64,000 nt of DNA. Source: a virus. Positions within the stretch are counted from its first letter, which is position 1; every line of letters begins with the position of its first letter. A program made the position numbers and the translations under genes. The notes below the pieces were generated by a model. It was given only the letters and a program-made list of their open reading frames with translations. It made no database searches and was not told the origin of the DNA. Location of the stretch: IMG/VR virus record IMGVR_UViG_3300025151_004231, positions 1 to 64,000 of that record. The stretch is one strand, 5' to 3'. This document shows, piece by piece, positions 22,460 through 30,510 of this stretch.

Positions 22460-22881
22460 ACTGTAGAGAGCCTCTGTCTAGTTGAACGTGCAAGATCAAA
22501 CATACTTACATAAAGTAGTGTTCCTGCGAGATATTTTAGGTCCCATAACAATGCGGGTGCAGAGAAGGGAGGGAAGTCAAGTCCCCAGTTAACTAATACA
22601 TGCCATGTTAAAAAGCCTGTGAATGTAGCAACATACATGTTTAGTTTAGTTGCTAAGAATGTGTTAAACATCAAACAACCATATACCATTGGAAACAACA
22701 TACTCGACATATAAAAGTCAGTAATGAACATAATAGATGCAGGTAATAGATAACCTATGTATCTATTTGTAGTAATAGAAGGCATTAAGATTGCAAGAGC
22801 AAAAAAAGGTGTCCAAATAGGATCGATGCCAATTAGTCTACTTCCTACTAAGACTGATATTAATATAATTAATTCTTTCAT
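22456..22881 (-). CDS. integral membrane protein, DUF6580-like, 141 aa
   Basis: Four or five membrane segments, starting [16 protein letters not shown], with WTPFFALAILMP, GYLLPASIMFITDFY and FLTWHVLVNWG. The layout resembles ECF-transporter S-component-like DUF6580 proteins found in marine phages. Start MKELII is used because the ATG overlaps the previous stop (ATGA). A transported ligand cannot be inferred. Confidence 0.7.
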   Translation of the reverse strand: MKELIILISVLVGSRLIGIDPIWTPFFALAILMPSITTNRYIGYLLPASIMFITDFYMSSMLFPMVYGCLMFNTFLATKLNMYVATFTGFLTWHVLVNWGLDFPPFSAPALLWDLKYLAGTLLYVSMFDLARSTRQRLSTV

Positions 22882-23105
22882 TTGATTGTTACCTCTGCTT
22901 CTGTTTCTATTACTACTCTTGCTCCGCAAGGTAGAAGTGGCTTATCATTGCCACCGTATAATACTTTACTTGGTCCATGTATTTCTACTTCGTGACCATA
23001 TGTGTTTTTTCTGCCTTCTTTAACTGTAATGACTGCTTCGTTTGTCCCATGCTTTTTGTTTGCTCTAATCTTGTGCATGTTTACGTGGATAAACTTTTTA
23101 CTCAT
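22878..23105 (-). CDS. conserved T4-like phage protein, 75 aa
   Basis: [43 protein letters not shown] and [11 protein letters not shown] match a small beta-rich protein repeatedly found in T4-like marine phages. Function unknown. Linked to both neighbours by ATGA overlaps. Confidence 0.75.
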   Translation of the reverse strand: MSKKFIHVNMHKIRANKKHGTNEAVITVKEGRKNTYGHEVEIHGPSKVLYGGNDKPLLPCGARVVIETEAEVTIK

Positions 23106-23458
23106 TCTATCTCCAACAATGGTATCTTTTCACCAATTGGTTTGTTTTGCCATTCAGCATAATCTTCGGGAGGGTCTTTCTTATCTGTAATGACATTATC
23201 TTCCCACTTTTCAGCAAGACGACCGTTGAGTTCTACCCAGAACTCCATGTCTTTACCTGTCTTCTCTACTATTTTCTTTTCTGTATCAGCAAAGATAGCA
23301 TCTTCAGGACATTCAGGAATACATACTCCGCAATCAATACATTCATCTGGATTGATTGTAAGAAAGTTTGGTCCTTCGTAGAAACAATCTACTGGACAGA
23401 CAATCACGCAATCAGTGTGTTTACATTTTATACATGCTTCAGTTACTACGTGTGTCAA
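23102..23458 (-). CDS. fdxA: 7Fe ferredoxin (FdxA type), 118 aa
   Basis: [19 protein letters not shown] followed by [14 protein letters not shown] is the 3Fe-4S/4Fe-4S arrangement of FdxA. The C-terminal [10 protein letters not shown] and DKKDPP segments are characteristic of proteobacterial, especially gammaproteobacterial, FdxA. It is an electron carrier and a client of Fe-S assembly, which the phage also encodes. It probably came from a host. Confidence 0.9.
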   Translation of the reverse strand: MTHVVTEACIKCKHTDCVIVCPVDCFYEGPNFLTINPDECIDCGVCIPECPEDAIFADTEKKIVEKTGKDMEFWVELNGRLAEKWEDNVITDKKDPPEDYAEWQNKPIGEKIPLLEIE

Positions 23459-23480
23459 TCAAGTCTCCCTTATATACGTA

Positions 23481-23487
23481 TATTTAT
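23481..23487 (-). promoter_or_regulatory. late-promoter-like ATAAATA
   Basis: Minus-strand AATAAATATA about 23 bases before fdxA. Confidence 0.5.
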
Positions 23488-23510
23488 TTTTATTTTTGAT
23501 ATGCAATAAT

Positions 23511-24167
23511 TTAAATGCTAGGTTTACACAAAGTACACCAACCTTCATACTCTGAATCTTCCAGATCAGTTTTACTCACATAGGGTTCTACTTGTTCAAC
23601 AATAAATCCTTGTGTAGCAGTGTCCCAATGAAGTTCCATGTTGTAAAATTCGCCATCAATTGTTATTTTCTGTAGCAACAAGGCATTCTTCGCCATATGA
23701 AAAAGATCCATAGTTTTAAAGTTTATTTTGCTAGAGTCAGAAATAAAGTTGCCCCCGGGCACTTTCTCTACACAAAACTTACCTGTTACTGAGTTATATC
23801 TACCTGCTGTAGTGTATGCTACCACTTCTAAAGTATGATATCCTTCAGCAAAGTCTTTAAAGTTAATAGTTTGTGCCCACCCAGAGTATTCAGAGTTTAA
23901 TGCAGTAGGATATGCATTGTACACATCAGTTCTCTTACCACCAACTGGCACTTCTGACCATAGTTCACCGTCAATATAAATTTCAACAACATCCATATAC
24001 TGAGTAGGGTGGAATGCCCAGCCACGAACTGAACCAATCTGTCCAATATGATGATCGTATTGAGGCGATTCTAAAGTAATCTTAATTCTTTCGTCAAGTA
24101 TTTGTGCATTACTAGAGACTGAAAAAACTAAACTGCCTGCAATTAAGAATGTTCTAAAGATATTCAT
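23511..24167 (-). CDS. secreted protein, 218 aa
   Basis: Signal peptide MNIFRTFLIAGSLVFSVSSNA, then a beta-sandwich-like region (GSVRGWAFHPTQYMDVVEIYID, FAEGYHTLEVVAYTTAG) as in Ig-like or cell-surface domains, ending CTLC. It may act in the periplasm or at the outer membrane in lysis or superinfection exclusion. No enzyme motif is seen. Confidence 0.65.
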   Translation of the reverse strand: MNIFRTFLIAGSLVFSVSSNAQILDERIKITLESPQYDHHIGQIGSVRGWAFHPTQYMDVVEIYIDGELWSEVPVGGKRTDVYNAYPTALNSEYSGWAQTINFKDFAEGYHTLEVVAYTTAGRYNSVTGKFCVEKVPGGNFISDSSKINFKTMDLFHMAKNALLLQKITIDGEFYNMELHWDTATQGFIVEQVEPYVSKTDLEDSEYEGWCTLCKPSI

Positions 24168-24536
24168 TTATTCCGTAATCTCCTTTACCTTGCCATCTGC
24201 AAACCACATGGCTTTGTCTTTGGCTTTGACTAAAACTGTGTCAAAACGATCTTTGCATAGTTCTGCGAGTTCTTCATATGAACTGCCCTGACATACAAAT
24301 TCTTCTGTGTCTCTATTGTATAGAAGATAATCAGTTTCATCATGTTTTTCAACATAACAGATAGGTAAACGGAGATGAACTTCATCAACAATCTTTTGAT
24401 TAATGCGTTCTTCTTCTAACTCAACCTTTTCGATAATCATCTTTACTGTTTGTTGATCTCGGTAGTTACGATAGAGACGTTGTGCTTCCCAACCGATCCA
24501 TATCAACATTCCCATTTCCAGATTACTTAGTTCCAT
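24168..24536 (-). CDS. hypothetical protein, 122 aa
   Basis: Start MELSNLEMGMLIWIGW is favoured by AAGGAG directly upstream. A short hydrophobic N-terminus is followed by a charged helix (KMIIEKVELEEERINQ). No known domain. It adjoins the secreted protein gene by one base. Confidence 0.6.
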   Translation of the reverse strand: MELSNLEMGMLIWIGWEAQRLYRNYRDQQTVKMIIEKVELEEERINQKIVDEVHLRLPICYVEKHDETDYLLYNRDTEEFVCQGSSYEELAELCKDRFDTVLVKAKDKAMWFADGKVKEITE

Positions 24537-24948
24537 ATAAAAACTCCTTGTAATGTATCCATTCTCCATTACTATTTAAAAAACCCCACTCTCTTTTTTG
24601 TGGGCCCATAAAAAACAACGTGGTGACAGGCTTCTCATCATCTAATTCTAACCAATGAAAGTCCTGAGCACCACGTCTAATTACACTCCCAGGACCTTTC
24701 CAAGTCCTCCCCTTGGGAGTGTTTTCCCAGTAACCACCCTTTAGAATTATGGTCATGTATGGCCACGGGTGATCATGTAAAAACGGTTCATCACTTTTAA
24801 CTATTTTGTGAAGTGTGACATTGAAGGGAAATTTTGTTCTATCTTTAAGAAAGAGATAGTAACGATGCATGTAGTCTGCACCTGTCAAACGATCAGGTAT
24901 CAATCTGTACCTGTCTAGTTTGTTCATTAAACTGTGAAATAGTTTCAT
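24523..24948 (-). CDS. cupin-like phage protein, 141 aa
   Basis: YMHRYYLFLKDR, FLHDHPWPYMTIILKGGYWE and RRGAQDFHWLEL form a cupin barrel with the HDH metal motif. Similar proteins occur in many marine phages with no known reaction. Possibly a dioxygenase or sugar isomerase. Confidence 0.72.
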   Translation of the reverse strand: MKLFHSLMNKLDRYRLIPDRLTGADYMHRYYLFLKDRTKFPFNVTLHKIVKSDEPFLHDHPWPYMTIILKGGYWENTPKGRTWKGPGSVIRRGAQDFHWLELDDEKPVTTLFFMGPQKREWGFLNSNGEWIHYKEFLYGTK

Positions 24949-24973
24949 AAAGTATTACCGGGGAAAGTAAAGT

Positions 24974-24993
24974 GGGGGAATTTAGGCTCCCCC
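24974..24993. terminator. strong hairpin, possible terminator
   Basis: GGGGGA-ATTTAGGC-TCCCCC just after the stop of the 86-aa HTH gene. There is no T run on either side, so it could stabilise the mRNA end rather than terminate. Confidence 0.4.
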
Positions 24994-25009
24994 GAACCTG
25001 ATACCTAAG

Positions 25010-25270
25010 TTAGGATGCTTTGTTGGCAGCCATTGCTCTGTAGCCTGCGGCTACTACTGCTCTAGTTGGCGTACCTAAACGATATCTTGTAACACCTGTT
25101 TTAGTAGGGTTAGCATAGATAGCATATCCGCCTCTTAGACGTAGATCACTAACTGTTGCAGTTGGGTTACCAATGCCGAAACGTGCGGCAATTTGCTTTG
25201 CTGTGAGTTCTTCACCTGCTTGTAAAGCGGCTAAGAATTTCGCAGACTTTGATGCTGTTGCATTTGTCAT
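25010..25270 (-). CDS. winged-helix DNA-binding protein, 86 aa
   Basis: LTAKQIAARFGIGNPTATVSDLRLRGG is a clear helix-turn-helix followed by a wing (YAIYANPTKTGVTRYRL). It is transcribed alone from its own early promoter and followed by a hairpin, as expected for a regulator. It is a candidate for the factor acting on the GGGT promoters, but nothing in the sequence proves this. Confidence 0.8.
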   Translation of the reverse strand: MTNATASKSAKFLAALQAGEELTAKQIAARFGIGNPTATVSDLRLRGGYAIYANPTKTGVTRYRLGTPTRAVVAAGYRAMAANKAS

Positions 25271-25330
25271 ATATTTTTCCTCTTAGATTATATATTCACT
25301 GGGCAATACCATATTGCTCAATGTATTACT

Positions 25331-25359
25331 ATAATACAACAATACAGGATTGTATGCAA
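25331..25359 (-). promoter_or_regulatory. early promoter of the winged-helix gene
   Basis: Minus strand TTGCAT, 17 bases, TATTAT. Weaker than consensus, without the GGGT element. Confidence 0.65.
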
Positions 25360-25436
25360 TGTAAATGGGCAAATACGAAACCTATCGCATTTGGGAGATC
25401 CTATAAACATTTGTCGTATCATGTAATTCTTTGTAG

Positions 25437-25865
25437 TCAAGTACCTATTAATACTTCAACTAAATTCATTAAAACAGAAGTTCCAGTAATTGCACTACCA
25501 ATCATAATGGCTTTGTCATTCCAACAATGACCTACATAGATCCATGCTATTGCTGAAATTGCATATGCAATTTGTCCTTCTGTTGTTAGCCCTGCACTCA
25601 TTATGAATACTCCAACTACAGCAAATGTAGTTGCTACCCACTTAATATAACTATCAATAGTTCCTGTTGGAGTTGCAGGTCTTAAATCTTCTACTTCAAT
25701 TTGCAGTTCGTCCATTTCTTGTTTTAGACGTTTTCGTTCTGCATTTAACTCCATAGCAAGTTTAGCACCCTTGCTCATAGTGGAGTCTTTGTACTGTTCT
25801 TGTACTTCCTGACTTAGTTTTGCTTCAACTCTGTCAGCATTAAAATCTGTTTCAGTCTGTGTCAA
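25437..25865 (-). CDS. membrane protein with coiled coil, 142 aa
   Basis: The start is probably a TTG (protein beginning with the TQTETDFNAD segment) behind GAGGAGGA; an ATG-only start would be near codon 30. Residues about 35-65 form a coiled coil (AERKRLKQEMDELQIEVEDL), then two to three membrane segments with IAWIYVGHCWNDKA, matching the paralog at 20515-20814. It overlaps the rubredoxin-like gene by 14 bases. Confidence 0.65.
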   Translation of the reverse strand: MTQTETDFNADRVEAKLSQEVQEQYKDSTMSKGAKLAMELNAERKRLKQEMDELQIEVEDLRPATPTGTIDSYIKWVATTFAVVGVFIMSAGLTTEGQIAYAISAIAWIYVGHCWNDKAIMIGSAITGTSVLMNLVEVLIGT

Positions 25866-26028
25866 AGAAATAATCCTCCTCAAGTTTTTTTACCATATCT
25901 ATACAACTTGAGAAACAAGTGGGACAAAAAGCAACAGGGAGAATACCGAAGTGTCCTTCGATACCTCCCTCTGATTCAGTGTAGATGCAATTGCAGATGC
26001 TACACTTATGCCCCCTCTCCTGACTCAT
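25852..26028 (-). CDS. rubredoxin-like zinc/iron ribbon protein, 58 aa
   Basis: GHKCSICNCIYTESEGGIEG and LPVAFCPTCFSSC give the two CxxC knuckles of rubredoxin in about the right spacing. It could bind iron for electron transfer or zinc for structure. The linker is shorter than in true rubredoxins and key aromatics are missing, so a zinc ribbon is equally likely. ATGA overlap with the upstream gene. Confidence 0.65.
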   Translation of the reverse strand: MSQERGHKCSICNCIYTESEGGIEGHFGILPVAFCPTCFSSCIDMVKKLEEDYFFDTD

Positions 26029-26249
26029 CTATAAGATCCTACTGTTTTTGGACCTTTAGAAATAAACTCTAAACCTCCCATAGAACCGACGTATATTTTA
26101 CCCAAGTCCTGATACTGCAAACTAACTTTTACAGTATTCATAACAACCGAAAGATACTTACCGGGTTGAAAACTGTCTACGTCAGCAGTTATTGATTTAC
26201 CATTGTCAGTACATTCTACTAACGTTTCTTGGGCATATACTTCTTTCAT
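26025..26249 (-). CDS. hypothetical phage protein, 74 aa
   Basis: MKEVYAQETLVECTDNGK, KYLSVVMNTVKVSLQYQD; a small beta-rich protein of a type common in T4-like marine phages. AAGGAGACC precedes the ATG. Coupled to both neighbours by ATGA. Confidence 0.65.
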   Translation of the reverse strand: MKEVYAQETLVECTDNGKSITADVDSFQPGKYLSVVMNTVKVSLQYQDLGKIYVGSMGGLEFISKGPKTVGSYR

Positions 26250-26335
26250 AAGGTCTCCTTTATAGTATAATACATTGCTAAATTAATAAGTCCTAACCAG
26301 AAAAAATAAGGAAGAGCAAGTAAAATGTCAGTCAT
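26246..26335 (-). CDS. micro membrane protein, 29 aa
   Basis: MTDILLALPYFFWLGLINLA plus a short tail: one transmembrane helix. It is held between neighbours by TAATG and ATGA overlaps, which argues that it is translated. Confidence 0.55.
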   Translation of the reverse strand: MTDILLALPYFFWLGLINLAMYYTIKETL

Positions 26336-26814
26336 TATCTACGCATCCTTGCAATATCTTTTGCTTGATCAGTGCCTTTCATAACTGGTACTGCGTTTGA
26401 CTTGTGCATTGTAGCAATGCCAGTAATAAGATCGCCTGTGTACTTCTGAGGCTCTTGCTTAGTGCCACCGCCCTTACCACCTTTCATAAAGGAACCATCT
26501 TTCATACCCTCTTCCATAGCAGAAGGATACTTCTGACGATGTTCTGCATCTAACTCAGCACGCCAGTTACGTTGTTGCTTGATCGGCTTGAATGTAGAAC
26601 GATCACGTGGGTCAGCCTTTTTCTTAAGACCATAACAATAATCGATGTAAGCCTCTAGTGTGTCATAGCGGAACTGATGCATATGATTGCGTTTCATAGT
26701 CCTGTTATGCTCACGCCATCTGAGTTCTAGTTCTTTGAGTTTACCCTTAGTCAATTTTAACTTGCGTTTGCGAGTATTGAGTGAGGACAAACGGACATCT
26801 AAGTGCATAGTCAT
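26335..26814 (-). CDS. hypothetical basic phage protein, 159 aa
   Basis: Highly basic helical N-terminus (NTRKRKLKLTKGKLKELELRW) and a Gly/Lys-rich segment (GGKGGGTKQEP). Probably nucleic-acid binding. No known domain. A likely early promoter lies just upstream. Confidence 0.65.
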   Translation of the reverse strand: MTMHLDVRLSSLNTRKRKLKLTKGKLKELELRWREHNRTMKRNHMHQFRYDTLEAYIDYCYGLKKKADPRDRSTFKPIKQQRNWRAELDAEHRQKYPSAMEEGMKDGSFMKGGKGGGTKQEPQKYTGDLITGIATMHKSNAVPVMKGTDQAKDIARMRR

Positions 26815-26820
26815 AAGATG

Positions 26821-26848
26821 ATTATACTCCCTTGAATATGAAAAGCAA
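26821..26848 (-). promoter_or_regulatory. early promoter
   Basis: Minus strand TTGCTT, 16 bases, TATAAT, very close to the ATG of the 159-aa gene, so the leader would be short. Confidence 0.5.
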
Positions 26849-26858
26849 ACAAATTGGG

Positions 26859-27173
26859 TTAAGCAACGGCCTTAACATGTTTGCAAGTACCACGATATGT
26901 GAAGCCTGGGCATGAACATTTGCCATCTTCGATTGTGTAAGTGTTACCCTTAGACCCTTGGACTATGATAACATTAGAAGTTTTGGGCAGAGACAAATCT
27001 TCATACTGATCAATCTTGTTGAATTTGCGACCACGTTTGTCAAAGCCTTTGATTGGAGACTTGAATTTCTTGTCATTGTGCTGAACCAAATGACCTGATG
27101 CATTGACATGATAGATGCCGTTTGCAACAGGAGCATCGCCCCAATCAGTTGTTTCTTGCAATACTTCAATCAT
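26859..27173 (-). CDS. SWIM zinc-finger protein, 104 aa
   Basis: The C-terminus GKCSCPGFTYRGTCKHVKAV is a SWIM finger (CxC...CxH). The N-terminal part (GIYHVNASGHLVQHNDKKF) is a small beta domain. SWIM domains bind DNA or proteins. It has its own early promoter. Confidence 0.82.
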   Translation of the reverse strand: MIEVLQETTDWGDAPVANGIYHVNASGHLVQHNDKKFKSPIKGFDKRGRKFNKIDQYEDLSLPKTSNVIIVQGSKGNTYTIEDGKCSCPGFTYRGTCKHVKAVA

Positions 27174-27197
27174 AACAAATCTCCTAAATATGCGTAT

Positions 27198-27226
27198 ATT
27201 ATACTACCAATGACAAGTGATGTCAA
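27198..27226 (-). promoter_or_regulatory. sigma70-type early promoter
   Basis: Minus strand TTGACA, 17 bases, TATAAT; drives the SWIM protein gene. No GGGT element. Confidence 0.85.
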
Positions 27227-27669
27227 CCGATTTTTTGCAGATATTTGTCTGGGTCATGGTCTAAATTAACTTTAGTTATATCAGACTTAGAGTAATAGTT
27301 CTTAAATGGGGCATAGATATCAGCAAGTTTTCTGACATCTGGCATTGGGTGTCCTTTGATTTTGTCATCGATTAGTTGTTCTAATGCTTGACATGACTTT
27401 TTATGCTTTGGGTCAAACCATTCTAGTTTCCAACTACCATTTATGTCCAATCTATATGGCATCCATTCGTTTTTGATGTATGTCTCTAAGGCATCGATGT
27501 CAGACTTAGGACCGTAGTACAGTTGATAGAACTCTTGCTTAGCCGCACTATGTGCCACATAGTCTTGTAAACGTCTCTGAGGGTTCGTAGCAACACCAAA
27601 TCCTAACGTGTTGCTATGTGACGTTTGAATGATGTAAAGAAATCTAGTACTATGCTGAATCTTTTCCAT
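27223..27669 (-). CDS. GIY-YIG-like nuclease-fold protein, 148 aa
   Basis: FLYIIQTSHSNTLGFGVATNPQRRLQDYV fits the GIY-YIG core (YII...GFG...RR), with an Arg-rich helix and a Glu in ALETYIKNEW. It may be a nuclease, but it could also be an inactive relative. It overlaps the ParB-like gene by 20 bases. Confidence 0.65.
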   Translation of the reverse strand: MEKIQHSTRFLYIIQTSHSNTLGFGVATNPQRRLQDYVAHSAAKQEFYQLYYGPKSDIDALETYIKNEWMPYRLDINGSWKLEWFDPKHKKSCQALEQLIDDKIKGHPMPDVRKLADIYAPFKNYYSKSDITKVNLDHDPDKYLQKIG

Positions 27670-28831
27670 CTTTGATTACCTTGTTGATTTTCTTTTTGAT
27701 GCTAGGGCTAATGTAGTTGTACAAGTCCTTACCATTGTCTTTATGAGACAATACGATATCAGGGACAGAGAACGTACCACCCAACTTCTGATAGACTTTA
27801 AGAACGATATTCAGAGCGGCTGTGTCATGTACAGACTTAGAAGCACCAAACACATCTTTAGAGTATCCAGAGTAGGCATCACTAGCAATTGTTCTTAACT
27901 GAGCAGGATTAGTAAAGAATGTCTTAATGATTGCATTGATATGATCTAAGAATTCTTCATACTCAGGAGTATCAGTTGGAGTGTTTGCTTTCTGATATAA
28001 CAATCGGCTTATACCCATTTCACCAGCATCGACAACTTCTGACTTCCAATACTTGTCGTGGAAGTTAACCATGAACGTCAGACATTCGGGCTTGATAGTT
28101 TTGATTGCGTTCAAATGAGTCAATGTACCTGGGATGCCTGAGTTTTGTTGATCATCTGCTTTGATAGGATATACACCTGCATCTTCACAGATTGTCTGCT
28201 TATCAGCGGCCAGTGCATACTCTTGCTTGTTGTTATTGTCTAAACGATAACTCAACACACGTTGTTTGTGGTTGTCGTATTCGTCTATTTTCTTCTTACC
28301 AACGCCGTTGATAAACGCAAAGTGTTCACGTGCAAACGACCTATCATCTGTTTCAACATAAAGAACATCAACTTCCATTTCGTCCCAGTCTTCATGTTCT
28401 ACTTCATCAATCAAATCTGCTTGTGCTAGTTTGGCTAGAGTCACTACAGTATGCTGACCGTCAGTACAATGATAAACTTCTTCATTGGGCTCTTTAACTG
28501 CAAAGATTGGATTGACTCGTCTTGGGTCAAATCCTTTTACAATGTTAGTGATATGCATGGTATCCATTTCACGTTGGATATCTTCGTCAATTAAGATGTT
28601 CTTAATTGGAACCATTTTATGCTGGGGCAATTGCTTGATAGAAAAACTAGTACCCAACTTGTAATAGTCTTCGACTGCATCATGTATGCCTTGATTATTA
28701 GGCTTGTTGACTTCTTCAAGTCGATCTGCAATCGTTTTGACATAGAACTCGTTTGGATCTCTGTCTAACTGATTAACAACTTTCCTAGTCTGTTTAGTTG
28801 TACTAGGTACCCATTCAATTGGAAAATTCAT
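27650..28831 (-). CDS. ParB/sulfiredoxin-fold protein (DGQHT), 393 aa
   Basis: IKNILIDEDIQREMD and VYHCTDGQHTVVTLAKL form the ParB/DndB-like nucleotide-binding fold, followed by a helical C-terminal domain. Relatives (DGQHR family) occur in phage defence and in phages. It might bind DNA or a nucleotide. It has its own early promoter. Confidence 0.7.
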   Translation of the reverse strand: MNFPIEWVPSTTKQTRKVVNQLDRDPNEFYVKTIADRLEEVNKPNNQGIHDAVEDYYKLGTSFSIKQLPQHKMVPIKNILIDEDIQREMDTMHITNIVKGFDPRRVNPIFAVKEPNEEVYHCTDGQHTVVTLAKLAQADLIDEVEHEDWDEMEVDVLYVETDDRSFAREHFAFINGVGKKKIDEYDNHKQRVLSYRLDNNNKQEYALAADKQTICEDAGVYPIKADDQQNSGIPGTLTHLNAIKTIKPECLTFMVNFHDKYWKSEVVDAGEMGISRLLYQKANTPTDTPEYEEFLDHINAIIKTFFTNPAQLRTIASDAYSGYSKDVFGASKSVHDTAALNIVLKVYQKLGGTFSVPDIVLSHKDNGKDLYNYISPSIKKKINKVIKDGKDSA

Positions 28832-28857
28832 TTTCGCTCCTGTGTGTGTATTCTTTT

Positions 28858-28885
28858 ATTATACTGCCTTTGGTTTCTTTGTCAA
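28858..28885 (-). promoter_or_regulatory. sigma70-type early promoter
   Basis: Minus strand TTGACA, 16 bases, TATAAT, inside the 3' end of the upstream gene. Confidence 0.8.
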
Positions 28886-29116
28886 GTCTTTTTTCTTATT
28901 CTTTTTATCAAAATAGACTCTAACATAATATTTTCTTGTAACTGCAATCCAAAACAGAATGAAAGTATTAGTGATTGATACCCCAAAAGGACCAAACAAA
29001 AATACAGTCATTGTCAAATAATTAAGTGCCCAAATCAACGGAAAGTTGATCAAAGTAGCAAGTATAGTGTCCCCAATTGATTCTTTGAGGGCTTGATGAT
29101 TGAGACCTAATCGCAT
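28859..29116 (-). CDS. small membrane protein, 85 aa
   Basis: Two membrane segments (DTILATLINFPLIWALNYLTM and FGVSITNTFILFWIAV) and a basic C-terminal tail (FDKKNKKKDLTKKPK). Resembles small phage membrane proteins of unknown role. The ATG overlaps the previous stop by one base. Confidence 0.65.
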   Translation of the reverse strand: MRLGLNHQALKESIGDTILATLINFPLIWALNYLTMTVFLFGPFGVSITNTFILFWIAVTRKYYVRVYFDKKNKKKDLTKKPKAV

Positions 29117-29442
29117 TACTTGTCAGCACCAACAGGACTTTCCCCAGCAACAAATGCCGCTAACTCGTCATAAGGTGGAAGACTTTCTGCATACACCATT
29201 AACTTAAGAACTTCAGAGGGAGACATGTAACCTTGTACATCATCACCTTGATATTGAACAAACCCGTCTTTAGTCATCAAAGCCGTTTCTGCTGTATCAC
29301 TTGCTGGTACAGCCTGACCCCAATCCTCAAAAGGTAAGTCTCGGTTCGTGCAATAGTTGCCACCACCAAACTGAACGGATACTGTGTACCCGTTCTTGTA
29401 AGTGATTTTAAAACCTTTTTGGTTATCGATTTGAAAACTCAT
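29116..29442 (-). CDS. conserved phage protein, 108 aa
   Basis: FKITYKNGYTVSVQFGGGNYC and DTAETALMTKDGFVQYQG belong to a small protein type seen in phages and bacteria, probably beta-rich. Function unknown. Single-base overlaps with both neighbours. Confidence 0.68.
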   Translation of the reverse strand: MSFQIDNQKGFKITYKNGYTVSVQFGGGNYCTNRDLPFEDWGQAVPASDTAETALMTKDGFVQYQGDDVQGYMSPSEVLKLMVYAESLPPYDELAAFVAGESPVGADK

Positions 29443-29858
29443 TAAACAGCCTCTGCAATTTTAGCAAGCCTTTCGTCTCTGTAATCCAGAGCACCTTCGC
29501 CTAAGTAGATGTTACCATCTTCTGCTCTGTAAAGATTATCCAATGATGCTGAATCATCTTTTTGTCTTTGAAGAACAGAGAACTCAGCCTGTTCAAAAGT
29601 GATAGCACCAATTTGAACAAAGTCCAACAGCATGTCTGCAAAAGGAATAGCACCGTTTGATTTCCAAACAGTTAGACCATCTACTTGAGCAGTATCTTCA
29701 AACTTCTCCTCGATGCTTTTTGAGAAGTTGTTACCTTTCTGTGATGTGAAAAGAACATCGCCTGTAAAAGTTTTGTTCTCATCGTTTATAGATGCAAGTC
29801 CAAAACGTTCTTTTCTTACTGTTTCGCCTGCGATTTCTACTGTGTTTTCTAATATCAT
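29442..29858 (-). CDS. hypothetical early protein, 138 aa
   Basis: MILENTVEIAGETVRKERFG with no known domain. It is first in a three-gene unit behind one of the strongest GGGT promoters, with AACAGGT as weak ribosome-binding site. Confidence 0.65.
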   Translation of the reverse strand: MILENTVEIAGETVRKERFGLASINDENKTFTGDVLFTSQKGNNFSKSIEEKFEDTAQVDGLTVWKSNGAIPFADMLLDFVQIGAITFEQAEFSVLQRQKDDSASLDNLYRAEDGNIYLGEGALDYRDERLAKIAEAV

Positions 29859-29896
29859 AAAATTACCTGTTGTTAATTGTTCAAAGTATACATACT

Positions 29897-29925
29897 ATTA
29901 TACGGTATTTCGACCCAAATGTCAA
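29897..29925 (-). promoter_or_regulatory. sigma70-type early promoter with GGGT element
   Basis: Minus strand TTGACA, 17 bases, TATAAT, with AAAAGGC upstream and TTTGGGT after the -35, the same block as at 1110, 6006 and 6591. Confidence 0.92.
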
Positions 29926-30155
29926 GCCTTTTTACCCATTATTTCGCCTAATAAAATCAATAACTTAGAAAAAAGTTTTACAAGGTGTAACAGGGCATAA
30001 GTAATATTGTATGCGATAGTCTTCAAAAGTGCTTGGCTATGTGCCTTGTGTACAAGTGAGACAGTAGCAGAGAAAAATTATCTGCATAAGATACAACCCG
30101 GACAGCACGGGCTATCCCATACACTTTACACATACATACACAAAAGGAGAATATT

Positions 30156-30368
30156 ATGTCTAAATCAGGATTTGAAATCAGAGCGGATTTGCTCAACCAA
30201 GCACAAGGTATCTTAGAGTGCAATCTACAAAGAAAAATACAATCAGCCCAAGAGTGGAATGCCTATCATCAGGATGATCAACGAGAGGTTCCTAGTGATG
30301 AAATTAGCACTGCTGATGTTATTAAGGCTGCCAAAGAACTTTACGAGTTCGTAAACGACAAACAGTAA
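30156..30368 (+). CDS. conserved T4-like phage protein, 70 aa
   Basis: MSKSGFEIRADLLNQAQGIL and TADVIKAAKELYEFVND match a small helical protein frequent in T4-like marine phages. AAAGGAGAA precedes the ATG. The 290 bases between it and the divergent early promoter hold only a weak CCCG/CGGG hairpin and no clear promoter for it. Confidence 0.72.
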   Translation: MSKSGFEIRADLLNQAQGILECNLQRKIQSAQEWNAYHQDDQREVPSDEISTADVIKAAKELYEFVNDKQ

Positions 30369-30383
30369 CAATTAGTACAAAAG

Positions 30384-30410
30384 AAAAAAGGGACTTAAGT
30401 CCCTTTTTTT
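30384..30410. terminator. strong terminator, bidirectional
   Basis: GGGACTT/AAGTCCC stem with A6 before and T7 after; ends the 70-aa gene. Confidence 0.9.
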
Positions 30411-30413
30411 ATA

Positions 30414-30510
30414 CACATGAGTATAAATACTTATGTGTTGCATATTGCAATATGTAACGAAATAATCGAAAGTTCAATCGCACTAGGGATCGACCATTGA
30501 TCCCTTTTTA
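30414..30510 (+). ncRNA. candidate late small RNA (about 75 nt)
   Basis: An exact T4 late promoter TATAAATA (30422-30429) sits in an imperfect palindrome (CACAT to ATGTG, 30414-30437). Downstream come a perfect 14-bp palindrome (CATATTG/CAATATG, 30441-30454) and a proper terminator (GGGATC/GATCCC, T5, 30486-30509). There is no convincing ORF between. Isolated from the upstream gene by a terminator, so it looks like an independent small RNA gene running up to the end of clpP. Confidence 0.5.

Noticed and set aside
30007-30223. Overlapping frames on both strands before the 70-aa gene
   Set aside because: Neither has a ribosome-binding site, and the products look like random translation with frequent Cys, His and Tyr.
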